A DNA stretch of 64,000 bases, from NCBI GenBank assembly GCA_029987235.1, contig DALTWF010000006.1:1-64000 (forward strand). Direction: 5' to 3'. The first letter of the stretch is position 1. Each line of letters opens with the position of its first letter. The notes below the pieces were generated by a model. The model worked only from the letters and a program-made list of their open reading frames with translations. It had not been told where the DNA came from and ran no database searches. This document shows, piece after piece, positions 1-8,806 of this stretch. This DNA comes from Methanocorpusculum sp. GTDB taxonomy: Archaea; Halobacteriota; Methanomicrobia; Methanomicrobiales; Methanocorpusculaceae. The position numbers and the translations under genes were made by a program.

Positions 1-65
1 TGGTCGTCTTGTGATATGTAGATAATGGGCAGAATAAAGTAGTTGTAATAATAAACATAAGAATA

Positions 66-1127
66 ATGACTCCTCTGGTATCCGTTATTGTTCCAGTTTA
101 CAACACAGCACCTTATCTCCGGCAGTGTCTGGACAGTATTGTCAACCAGACGTTGAAAGAAATTGAAATTATTTGTGTAGATGATGGTTCAATAGATGAA
201 TCGCTGAAGATTTTAAAGGAATATTCTGTAAAGGATTCTCGAATCCTTATATTGCAGCAGGAAAATAAAGGCGGTGGTGCTGCGAGAAACTATGGGATGT
301 CAGTTGCTTCTGGAGAATATTTGTCATTCTTAGATGCAGATGATACATTTGATAAAATAATGTTAGAAAAGATATATTCTCATTGCAAAAAGTTGAATTT
401 GGATATTGGAATATTTAATTATTATTATTATAATGTTCAAACATGTGAGAAAAATCTTTCATCAGAAATTTGTGAATGTCATCTTCCTGAAAAAGAAATA
501 TTCTCGTTCCATGATATGTCAAAACATATATTAACTGATCTTTCATCTGCTGCATGGAATAAATTATATAAACGAGAATTTGTTGTTGCTAACAATTTAA
601 AATTTCACGAAATATTCAGAACGAATGATTTGTTTTTTGTTCGTTTATCATTAATACTTGCGGATAAAATTTCAGTACTGAATGAGCCGTTAATGAACTA
701 TCATATTGGAATGTTCGGAAATTGTCAGGCAACAAATTATCATCATCCGTTTGATATGTACGAAACATTGCAATTGTTGAGGAAAACATTATCAGAACTT
801 GACGTCTTTGAAGAGGTTAAACAAAGTTTTTTGAATCTTGCTTTATGGATTACAACCGCCAATGTACTTTCCTTGGAACAAAACAGGGCTGTGCAGGAAA
901 TCTTATATACATTTTTGAAAACAGAAGGATTTATTTCATTGGGTTTATCGCGAAAAACTGTTAGATATTCATTGGTATATAACAAATATTATTGTTTTTT
1001 GTATCAAATAATTTCGTCTCTTTCATATTCAGAATATTGTATGGGAAAACGAAATCTTCATTATGTATGGTTAGCGATGTGTTTTTCAATAGTAAAGGTA
1101 ATTGATAGATTATCGGAGAGATTTTAA
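66..1127 (+). CDS. Family 2 glycosyltransferase
   Basis: A cytoplasmic GT-A fold glycosyltransferase that should move a sugar from a nucleotide donor onto a surface glycan. The N-terminus has the GT2 start (VSVIVPVYN), VDDGS at residues 38-42 and the metal-binding DADD at 90-93, followed by a variable acceptor half. At 353 aa it is a normal length for the family, with no membrane segment. The gene is very AT-rich, like its neighbours up to about 7.5 kb, and opens a glycosyltransferase island. There is no clear Shine-Dalgarno before the ATG. Sugar and acceptor specificity cannot be read from the sequence. Confidence 0.9.
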   Translation: MTPLVSVIVPVYNTAPYLRQCLDSIVNQTLKEIEIICVDDGSIDESLKILKEYSVKDSRILILQQENKGGGAARNYGMSVASGEYLSFLDADDTFDKIMLEKIYSHCKKLNLDIGIFNYYYYNVQTCEKNLSSEICECHLPEKEIFSFHDMSKHILTDLSSAAWNKLYKREFVVANNLKFHEIFRTNDLFFVRLSLILADKISVLNEPLMNYHIGMFGNCQATNYHHPFDMYETLQLLRKTLSELDVFEEVKQSFLNLALWITTANVLSLEQNRAVQEILYTFLKTEGFISLGLSRKTVRYSLVYNKYYCFLYQIISSLSYSEYCMGKRNLHYVWLAMCFSIVKVIDRLSERF

Positions 1128-1183
1128 GAATAACCAAAGGATACCCTCATTTCTCAGCTTGTATATTGACTGTTAGATGAATA

Positions 1184-3115
1184 TTATTTTTTCTTCAACC
1201 TGCGTATTTTTCTGATATTAAGATTATATTTTTTTCTCCAGTAATGATAATAGGAGAGGATAGATAGCGGATACTGACCTGCCTGAAGCGAATACTCATA
1301 GTTTAATGTTTTCGTAAACCTGCCATATTTCTTAAAGCGGATTTTATCCTGCAGAAATGATGCAAATGAATATCCTGGTGCATATTGCTGAACCTTTTTG
1401 GTTACTCTGTTGTATTCACAGGGAATTTTACAGATTGCTTTCAGCACATTCTCTTCCGGACGAAGCATAAGATACTTATTGCAGGCATCAGGCAGCAGAT
1501 AGTTCCCGTTATTTTGTTTGTATTCCGGTGTCAGAGTTGCAAACTCCTCTGCAAGTTCGGAAACAAGGGTGAAATAATCTGCATACTCTTCAAAAAATGA
1601 AGATGGAATATCCTCAAATACCGGCATAATCTGCCCGTTTTTATCTTTATACCCGATGCATTTTGCATGCGGGGCACGGCAGAATGCCTCAAGAATAAGT
1701 CCGTTTTCAAAACACCCGTACCAGAAATACCGCTTCTGACGGGCAAGATTTTGAATTATCTCTTTATAATAATTTATGGTGAAGTAAAACGTCTGCAGCG
1801 GTTTTTGGTAAACCGGCTGAATACTGTTTTGCAGACTTTCAATAGACATTCCTGAACCATTCACATCGACAAGTGCAAATACATGCGATGTATCCACTTC
1901 CTGTTTAAAATATCTGCAGATAAGATTTTTCTTATTTTCCCACCGGTTCCGGATTTCCGCTGAAACTTTTGCATCTTTTTCCAGAATGTTAAAAATATTA
2001 TCAAGATTATCCAGGGAAACAAGTTCATTATTCGAATAATTATCCTGAGAAATTGCTGATTTCAATGATTCATAACTGATTTCAAGTTTTTGTGCCAGTT
2101 CTTTGACCGATAAAAATCCAAGTGTGGGATCATACAAAACCGATGCCTGAGAAAAATCCTCCGGAACTCTCCATGCATCTCTGGAACCATAAATATAATG
2201 AACATTTACCGGCAGGTTTTCTGCAGTTGTAATCTTTTCAGCAATTTTCTGAAGAATATATCCGTCACGGGCAATAAAATATAAATCTGTAATCTTATTC
2301 TGCAATGCCGTATCAATAACCCAGGAAACATACGGATAAAGCATCTGACATGCTATTGTTGCAAGAAGCGTCATGTCCTGACATTCCGGATGCGCCAAAC
2401 GCAGATATCTTGAACAACCAATCACCGTCTGAACAGCTGCACAACTGCTGTGACTTGCAATCAGCTGCTGTTCGTATTTCAGCAGTTTCGGCAGCTGGAA
2501 CCGGCGGGTCTTTATACCGAATTTTTTAGGAATTTTAATATCTGCATTAATGTTGTCTCCGGTATGTATCCAGGAGTTGTATGCAGCCTTTTCCTTTTCA
2601 TGCACATAGATGTAGAGATTGCCCGATTCCTTCTGCACACCGGTTTCTGATGAAACATAAATCGGAATATTCTCAAAAACAGAATCAATTCCGGTTAATA
2701 CCTCCCTGAGAAATGAGGACGGGAGATACATATCGGAAATGAGAACAACTTTATCATTGTTTTCAAGATTTATTTTTATTTTCTGAATAGTTTCCGGAAT
2801 TCCTGCAAGATATCTCCTTTCAGTGTCATATTCCAGATTAATCAGACACTGCCGGGTTTCTTCATCCAGATTATTGTTCTTTGAAATTACTGAATATATC
2901 TCATCCAGCGTTATCTCTTCATTTTTAGCAACATATGACCTTGCAAAGACCTCTGCATGAATTCTGATGGTATAAAAATCGGATTTGATATAGTCCGGTA
3001 TCACAGAATACTTCGCATCATGCTGCATAACATCCTGCATTACAGCAAAAATACCTTTTGGAGTTGCCGTTTTTCTGGTAATCAGGGTGTCAAATATATC
3101 GTATGAATAAAACAT
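1184..3115 (-). CDS. HAD-superfamily protein, COG5610-like, of a glycan cluster
   Basis: A large protein (643 aa) whose N-terminus carries a HAD motif I (YDIFDTLITR, residues 5-14). The second aspartate of the usual DxD is replaced by Phe, as in haloacid-dehalogenase-type members. A second HAD-like strand (VVLISDMYLPSS) lies near residue 120. Proteins of this kind (COG5610) usually sit among polysaccharide glycosyltransferases, as here. The C-terminal half has no motif I recognise. It is transcribed toward the 66-1127 gene and away from the DUF4422 gene. A phosphatase or glycan-related role is inference. Confidence 0.75.
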   Translation of the reverse strand: MFYSYDIFDTLITRKTATPKGIFAVMQDVMQHDAKYSVIPDYIKSDFYTIRIHAEVFARSYVAKNEEITLDEIYSVISKNNNLDEETRQCLINLEYDTERRYLAGIPETIQKIKINLENNDKVVLISDMYLPSSFLREVLTGIDSVFENIPIYVSSETGVQKESGNLYIYVHEKEKAAYNSWIHTGDNINADIKIPKKFGIKTRRFQLPKLLKYEQQLIASHSSCAAVQTVIGCSRYLRLAHPECQDMTLLATIACQMLYPYVSWVIDTALQNKITDLYFIARDGYILQKIAEKITTAENLPVNVHYIYGSRDAWRVPEDFSQASVLYDPTLGFLSVKELAQKLEISYESLKSAISQDNYSNNELVSLDNLDNIFNILEKDAKVSAEIRNRWENKKNLICRYFKQEVDTSHVFALVDVNGSGMSIESLQNSIQPVYQKPLQTFYFTINYYKEIIQNLARQKRYFWYGCFENGLILEAFCRAPHAKCIGYKDKNGQIMPVFEDIPSSFFEEYADYFTLVSELAEEFATLTPEYKQNNGNYLLPDACNKYLMLRPEENVLKAICKIPCEYNRVTKKVQQYAPGYSFASFLQDKIRFKKYGRFTKTLNYEYSLQAGQYPLSILSYYHYWRKKYNLNIRKIRRLKKK

Positions 3116-3436
3116 GAGACTTTTCTGTTATCTCATCTTATATTGGTTTTAAGATATATTAATGACACCCGGTAAAAGAAATTAACGTGGGAAAACAAAT
3201 ATCCCGTAATTTAACATACACCATCTCTCTTAGCATATGAATAATTCCAGAATCTTTATTATGCCCCTTGATAGTGCATCATGTCTAAAAAGACCTCAAT
3301 ACATATTTGAATCCGGACTTTATTTAGCTGCAAACCGGTAATGACAACACATCCTTTGCCGGAAATACTGACCGGATAAATGCAGTTGTTTGAAAAATAA
3401 TTAGTACTGCCGGATAAAATATATAGGTATAAAAAT
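3116..3436. other. Divergent intergenic region with two promoters likely
   Basis: This 321-bp AT-rich gap separates the HAD gene (leftward) from the DUF4422 gene (rightward). TATA-like stretches occur at 3415-3427 (aaaatatatagg), about 10-20 nt before the rightward ATG, and at 3143-3162 for the leftward gene. The short open frame on the minus strand here does not look like a protein. No repeats or RNA genes were seen. Confidence 0.45.
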
Positions 3437-4282
3437 ATGACTGACTTCCCCCCGACTGCTACCAATGAGACAAAACATACGGATATTGCAGTCTATATAA
3501 TGACGCACGGACCTGCATGCACATGGCTTGCTGATTACTGTGTTCCGATGGAACTCGGCGCAGCATGCAGGCACAATCACTGCTGTGAACTGCGTGACGA
3601 TACAGGGGATAATATCTCTAATAAAGATAATAAGTATTGTGAGCTTACCGGATTATACTGGATGTGGAAAAATGATACGCATAACATTATCGGCTTATAC
3701 CATTATCGTCGCGTTTTCAATTTAAGTGCAGGAAAAATCCGCCAGTATCTTAAAACGAATGATATTATTGTTACTTCAGATATAAAAAAACCGACCATAG
3801 AAGAGGAGTATTATTCCTATCCCGGACATGTAAAAAGTGACTGGCTGCTCCTTAAATCAATATTGCATACTGATTACCCTGATTATAGCATTACTTTTGA
3901 AAAAATGATACAATCATCCTGTATGTATGGTTTTAACATGTTTATAACCCGCAGAGAGATTCTGAATGCATATTGTGAATGGTTATTTCCCATCCTCTCA
4001 AAAATTGAATCAGCAATAACAATGGATAACCGGACCCCTGCGCAGAAACGCGTTTTCGGCTATCTTTCGGAAAGACTCTTTCATCTTTATATTGAACACA
4101 ATCACCTTAAAGCAAAACGGGTCAATATTTCCTTAGTCCCCCCTTATTACCCCCTGTCGCCAAAATGTCCAAAAACAATTCAGAAACTTCTCTCGTCAAA
4201 TATTGCAATATATACTTTTAGTCTTAAATTACAGGATAGTATAGTTAATATTTTAATAAAAACCGGAATAAAAAAGAGATAA
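3437..4282 (+). CDS. DUF4422 glycosyltransferase-like protein
   Basis: A 281-aa protein that matches the DUF4422 pattern: an N-terminal strand DIAVYIMTHG, then the block NKYCELTGLYWMWKN, followed by IGLYHYRRVF. The family occurs in capsule and exopolysaccharide loci and is regarded as glycosyltransferase-like; the exact reaction is not established. The start is supported by a TATA-like box just upstream and by alignment of the family N-terminus near residue 15. It faces the GT8 gene and ends 23 bp from it. The gene is AT-rich like the rest of the island. Confidence 0.8.
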   Translation: MTDFPPTATNETKHTDIAVYIMTHGPACTWLADYCVPMELGAACRHNHCCELRDDTGDNISNKDNKYCELTGLYWMWKNDTHNIIGLYHYRRVFNLSAGKIRQYLKTNDIIVTSDIKKPTIEEEYYSYPGHVKSDWLLLKSILHTDYPDYSITFEKMIQSSCMYGFNMFITRREILNAYCEWLFPILSKIESAITMDNRTPAQKRVFGYLSERLFHLYIEHNHLKAKRVNISLVPPYYPLSPKCPKTIQKLLSSNIAIYTFSLKLQDSIVNILIKTGIKKR

Positions 4283-4305
4283 GCAATTTTAGACATTACC
4301 CTGCA

Positions 4306-5379
4306 TCATTTTTTAAAAATAATAGTTCTCCAGAGATGTAATGTTAATTTCCATGCGGTTTTCATTTTTTGCCGTTTTGTTCCGTCTATTAATTTGGAAA
4401 AATCACTCCAAAGAAGTAACGGAACGACCTTTTTGAGATTGGGCGCCTCTCTCAGATATTTCAGAATATCATCGGATTTTTCACACCAGGGTGTCTGCAT
4501 CAGATAATTCCAGTAGTAATTATCTACAGCACCGGAATATAATTTCCAGGGTTTGACTTCGTGCCAGGCATAATGAAGAATAAAATCCTCAGTACTTCCT
4601 GCTGCATCCCATTTCCAGGAATAAATGTTATACCTGTCATTAAGCTGTAAATAATCTCCTTTGCAATACCAGTTTAAAAGATCCTGATCTAAAAAAGGCA
4701 GAGTCGGATTTTTTTTGAGATGTTCCAACAGTAAATCTCCAAATGATTCAGTATTCTGCCGTATCTTTTCAAGATTAAACAAAATTAGACCGGCACAGAA
4801 ATACGAATCTGCCGGTATTTCTTTTTCGTTATATATTTTTATCCTCCGGCTGGAATAAGTTGGTATATCGGAATCCTTTACTGCACCGAGATAATAATTA
4901 TCAAGCGGGAGATTCCAGATTTTTGCAGCATCTGCCATTACAACAATATCACAATCAAGATAAAGAATTTTGTTAATTTCCGGCAGTATATCTGGAAGAT
5001 AAAGACGAAGTAATGTGCCGCGTGTCCATTTATGAACTGCAGATAGAGAATTCACCCACTCTGGAAGAGTGACTGGGTGATAATGAATGCTGCAATTATA
5101 TTTATCAGCTATTTTTTTATAACGCAGAATTGTTCTTTCTTCTTCTGCTTCTTTTCCTTTGGATAATGATTTTTCAAATAACAAATGTACAGTGACCGGA
5201 ACTGAGCAGTGTTCAAGAAGTGAAAGAAGCGTTACTGCAGCATGGCGATTGTAATCATCTGTTAAATCCCATGGTGAAAGAGCAATATGAAGAGAGCCAT
5301 CCTCCTTATCAGTAGATATATTTTGAGTCATCTTTTTATCATTGACAGAACTTTGAGTATTTCTTGTATTATATCTCAA
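4306..5379 (-). CDS. Family 8 glycosyltransferase
   Basis: A 357-aa retaining GT8 enzyme, related to LPS galactosyl/glucosyltransferases and glycogenin. The N-terminal domain has a strand with the pattern IALSPWDLTDDYNRHAAVT, and the DxD metal site sits in ILYLDCDIVVM. The HPVTLPEW and FLDQDLLNWYC blocks are typical of the family, as is the LHYAWHEVKPW block near the C-terminus. It probably adds one hexose to the glycan built by this island. The annotated ATG is followed by about 25 polar residues that could be untranslated; an ATG at codon 17 (MTQNIS) is an alternative start. Confidence 0.88.
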   Translation of the reverse strand: MRYNTRNTQSSVNDKKMTQNISTDKEDGSLHIALSPWDLTDDYNRHAAVTLLSLLEHCSVPVTVHLLFEKSLSKGKEAEEERTILRYKKIADKYNCSIHYHPVTLPEWVNSLSAVHKWTRGTLLRLYLPDILPEINKILYLDCDIVVMADAAKIWNLPLDNYYLGAVKDSDIPTYSSRRIKIYNEKEIPADSYFCAGLILFNLEKIRQNTESFGDLLLEHLKKNPTLPFLDQDLLNWYCKGDYLQLNDRYNIYSWKWDAAGSTEDFILHYAWHEVKPWKLYSGAVDNYYWNYLMQTPWCEKSDDILKYLREAPNLKKVVPLLLWSDFSKLIDGTKRQKMKTAWKLTLHLWRTIIFKK

Positions 5380-5428
5380 TATTTAACCTGAATGAATATG
5401 AATGTTAAGATATTCATGTCATTTTTTA

Positions 5429-6460
5429 TTATCGGAAATCCACATTGCTGTTCTGATGATATTTCTTCCCCTGAGTTGTTCCCTTTAATAATCTGGATAG
5501 TTTTTTTATAAATATCGGCATGTAATATAATATCAAAGATTTAATACGTTCTTTTAATGAAAATGTGCAATTGCTTCTTGCTTCAGAATAGCAATTGCGC
5601 CACATTTTACGTAATGCTTTCTGTTCATCTTTTGAAGACGGGACATATGTGTGAAGCATGTAGACGAAAAAAGGAATTGCATTTACATAGTTTTTCAAAC
5701 AGATATGATATAATTCCATATCTCCATTTTGTTTAAAATAGAGCACTCTTTCATATTGAAAATCTAAAATATCCATATTTTTTATTGAAAATGTTTTGCC
5801 GACAATACTTTCTGGATTTGTCCGGTAGTAATATAATTTTCTGGTAGTAATGCCAATTTTTTTTACAGAATACAACAGTTTGTAAGTAGTTGCTTCATCT
5901 TCATACAATTTACCAAAAGGAAACCGTATGGAGGAAAAGATGTGTTTATGATACAACCGGCACCATGAATAACTTCCCTTCGAATATATTCTCTCCCCGC
6001 ACAAATCCTTTACAACATCCCTTCCTGAAAATATTCTTATCTCATTAGTATTTTCTGAAAATATACTGTTTTCTTCTGTATCAACCCGGACAAATCCACA
6101 TTCTGCAACATCACATGCATAGTCCCGACATATGTTAAAAAGTATGCTTATAAAATCAGAATCAATATAATCATCAGAATCAACAAAACTCAGAAACTCC
6201 CCATGAGATGCATCAATACCTTTATTTCTTGCATCTGATAATCCTAAAGCAGGAGAATGAATTGCTGTGACCCTCTTATCTTTTTTTGCGAATTCATCAG
6301 AAATCGTGACTGACATATCTTTAGAGTCAGACGCGACAAGAATGATTTCAAGATTTTTGTATGATTGATTTAAAACAGAATCCAGACATCTTCTTAGATA
6401 TGGTTCCACATTATATACCGGAACGATAATACTGATTAACGGGTACGAATCATCTGACAT
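5429..6460 (-). CDS. Family 2 glycosyltransferase
   Basis: A 343-aa GT2 enzyme starting with LISIIVPVYNVEPYLRRC and carrying the DSDD metal motif at residues 94-97. The usual VDDGS is replaced by VASDSKD at 42-48, an unusual nucleotide-binding loop. It lies on the same strand as the GT8 gene, 49 bp upstream of it, so the two may be co-transcribed. There is no membrane segment. AT-rich composition matches the island. Confidence 0.88.
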   Translation of the reverse strand: MSDDSYPLISIIVPVYNVEPYLRRCLDSVLNQSYKNLEIILVASDSKDMSVTISDEFAKKDKRVTAIHSPALGLSDARNKGIDASHGEFLSFVDSDDYIDSDFISILFNICRDYACDVAECGFVRVDTEENSIFSENTNEIRIFSGRDVVKDLCGERIYSKGSYSWCRLYHKHIFSSIRFPFGKLYEDEATTYKLLYSVKKIGITTRKLYYYRTNPESIVGKTFSIKNMDILDFQYERVLYFKQNGDMELYHICLKNYVNAIPFFVYMLHTYVPSSKDEQKALRKMWRNCYSEARSNCTFSLKERIKSLILYYMPIFIKKLSRLLKGTTQGKKYHQNSNVDFR

Positions 6461-6575
6461 CAGACAAAATCTCTCATTTATTTATTATTTCAATCAATAA
6501 TGAATTTGTCTCTAAGAAAATAGTGTGCAAAGGAATATATCTATAAGGGATATAAAGAAATAGTGATAAATTCTG

Positions 6576-7565
6576 ATGTCACCATTTGATTGTACTGAAA
6601 AACCTTTAATTAGTATTATAATTCCAGTGTATAATGGTGAAAAATACATTGAACAAACCCTGAACTCGTTATTTACCCAGACATACAGTAATTTTGAAAT
6701 CATTATCTCTTATGATGAGAAATCCACCGACAACACCCTTGCAATACTTAAAACAATTGAAAAAACTCACCCTTTGATTATCGATATTGGAAACGATACA
6801 AGTTCCGGCGCTGCCCGAAACAGAGGATATCTTCATGCATCAGGAAAATACATTGTGTTTACGGATGTTGATGATATTATTCTTCCAGAATACCTTGAAT
6901 CAATGCTTAATGTCTATATTGCTCATCCGGAACTGGATGTCGTATGCTGTTCTGTTCTCTTTACTGATGAAAATAAACTTGAAAGAAGTATAAAAAAAGC
7001 CAGTCAATCAAAAACAGGAATGCATCTGGTTGAAAAAGATAATGCAATAATGCTAAAAATATTTGATGTTTTACCTTGGGGCCCCTGGGCGCACATGATG
7101 CGTCGAACATATATTGAACAGTATAATTTACGCTTCCCTGACTGTTCTGCAAGGGAGGATTTGGTTTTCACATTAGATGCGTTTATGCATACCGAAAAAA
7201 TTGGATGCTCGGAAAAAATTGTTTATCTTTATGTCAACCATGCTGCATCAATGACTTCATCAAGATTTGATAAATGGTGGGAAATGAGTATTCCTTCCAG
7301 ATCTGCTTTAGCAGAATTATCTAAAGACTTACCAAGAGAAGCCGCAGAAGAGATTTTTTACCGGGATGAACGTCTTGTTGCTGCAGGATGTGCATGTTCA
7401 TCAGATTACAAAACATATCGCAGACAACTTGATGAATACAACGTGCATCGTCTGCACTTCTACTGTGGCGGAGATTCGCTGATTGGAAAACTATCTGTAA
7501 TTATCTTTAACATCTCAAAGTACCTTTACTATAAAGCAATGAGGAAGGCGAAGAAAATTGACTGA
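6576..7565 (+). CDS. Family 2 glycosyltransferase, first of a tandem pair
   Basis: A 329-aa GT2 enzyme with the start LISIIIPVYNGEKYI and metal motif TDVDD at residues 96-100. The donor-binding loop reads YDEKSTDNT in place of VDDGSTD, and the same string occurs in the next gene, so the two are tandem paralogues. A TATA-like box (ggatataaag, near 6549) precedes the ATG. The stop overlaps the next start by 8 bp. This copy is AT-rich whereas its partner is C-rich. Confidence 0.88.
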   Translation: MSPFDCTEKPLISIIIPVYNGEKYIEQTLNSLFTQTYSNFEIIISYDEKSTDNTLAILKTIEKTHPLIIDIGNDTSSGAARNRGYLHASGKYIVFTDVDDIILPEYLESMLNVYIAHPELDVVCCSVLFTDENKLERSIKKASQSKTGMHLVEKDNAIMLKIFDVLPWGPWAHMMRRTYIEQYNLRFPDCSAREDLVFTLDAFMHTEKIGCSEKIVYLYVNHAASMTSSRFDKWWEMSIPSRSALAELSKDLPREAAEEIFYRDERLVAAGCACSSDYKTYRRQLDEYNVHRLHFYCGGDSLIGKLSVIIFNISKYLYYKAMRKAKKID

Positions 7566-8622
7566 CGCAGGAAGAAATATTGTAAACAAAGATGACAAAA
7601 AACCGGTTTCGTCTCCTAAGATATCCATCATAATCCCTGCCTACAACGCAGCCCGCTACATCGAAACCACCCTCGCAAACCTCTTCAGCCAGACATACAC
7701 CGGATTTGAAATCATCGTCGCCTATGACGAAAAATCCACCGACAACACCCTTGAAATCCTTGAAAAAGAAGCACAGACACACAACAACCTCATAATCGAC
7801 ATCGGCCGCGACACCAGCTCCGGAACCGCACGAAACCGCGGATTTGCCCGCGCACGCGGCACATACATCCTCTTTGCCGATGCAGACGACGAAATACACC
7901 CGCAATACCTTGAAACCCTCATCACCCTCTTTGACGAACACCCCGGCTTTGACGTCGTCTGCTGCGACTATGTCAAAGTCTTTGAAAACACCATAGAACA
8001 GGGATGGAAAACCGCACACGCAACAGACACCGCCAAAACCGAAATACTCACCCGAAAAGAAGCACTCTACAAACTCCTCTTTGAAGAAATAGCAAACACC
8101 CCCTGGATATTCCTTGCAAAAAAAGACTACCTCGAAAAAAACAACATCAGATTCCCCGACTACTCCTACGGAGACGACTCCTGCTACGCCCACCAGCTCT
8201 TCGCCAACACAGAAAAAATCGCCCGCTCCCTCAAAAAACGCTACATCTTCATCCTCCACGAAACATCCATAACCCACACAATAACCCCCGAAAACTGGTG
8301 GCAGCGCTATGAAAAATCCCGCACCGACATAACCGCATACTTCAAAGAACGCGACCCCGTATATGCCTGCGACTACATGACAGCAATGACCCGCAAATAC
8401 GTATACACCGCAGTCCTCCTCTACGACTACCCGCAGTTCAAAACAGAAATGGAAAAATGCGGCATAAAAAAAATAGGCATGCTCAGACGCCATGATAAAT
8501 TTGCAAATAAAATGTCGGTCATCTGCTATGCAGTATCAAAAAAACTCTTCTATAAACTCGCCCGCGCAGCAGCAGCACACATGGAAAACCTAACCCCGAT
8601 GGGCAAAAAACTTGAAACATAA
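7558..8622 (+). CDS. Family 2 glycosyltransferase, second of a tandem pair
   Basis: A 354-aa GT2 enzyme with ISIIIPAYN at residues 22-30, YDEKSTDNT at 57-65 and DADD at 108-111. It is a close paralogue of the preceding gene in the N-terminal half. The start must be TTG at 7558: no in-frame ATG or GTG occurs before the conserved domain, and a strong AGGAAGG ribosome site lies about 10 nt upstream inside the previous gene. The 8-bp overlap suggests translational coupling. Codon use is strongly C-ending, a sharp change from the AT-rich first copy. Confidence 0.87.
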   Translation: MTDAGRNIVNKDDKKPVSSPKISIIIPAYNAARYIETTLANLFSQTYTGFEIIVAYDEKSTDNTLEILEKEAQTHNNLIIDIGRDTSSGTARNRGFARARGTYILFADADDEIHPQYLETLITLFDEHPGFDVVCCDYVKVFENTIEQGWKTAHATDTAKTEILTRKEALYKLLFEEIANTPWIFLAKKDYLEKNNIRFPDYSYGDDSCYAHQLFANTEKIARSLKKRYIFILHETSITHTITPENWWQRYEKSRTDITAYFKERDPVYACDYMTAMTRKYVYTAVLLYDYPQFKTEMEKCGIKKIGMLRRHDKFANKMSVICYAVSKKLFYKLARAAAAHMENLTPMGKKLET

Positions 8623-8668
8623 CTGGTTACTATTCAGCCCCCCTCCCTTATCCCCCCTTATTCATCAT

Positions 8669-8763
8669 TTCGTGCGATTCCGGTAGTTTTCGTGAGAGAT
8701 TTTTTTTTTTTCGTGCAGGGAGCGTAAGCGACTTATTCTGATTCGTAAAAAACACTAACAACT
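8669..8763 (+). repeat. Dispersed intergenic repeat, copy A
   Basis: Two parts are shared with other intergenic sites. Positions 8669-8696 match 10421-10448 in 26 of 28 bases. Positions 8721-8745 are identical, inverted, to 49103-49127 (25 of 25), and similarity continues to about 8763. A run of 12 T lies between the two parts. It sits between a glycosyltransferase stop and the next glycosyltransferase start. Confidence 0.8.
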
Positions 8764-8806
8764 ATTTTCAAAAATCAGAACCCCTCGTCATCGCCCCCGC
8801 TCCTGC

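Noticed and set aside
7507..8493. A 328-codon open frame on the minus strand across the second tandem glycosyltransferase
   Set aside because: It is antisense to a clear GT2 gene; its composition (strings of V, F, C, G) is that of a shadow frame created by C-ending codons.
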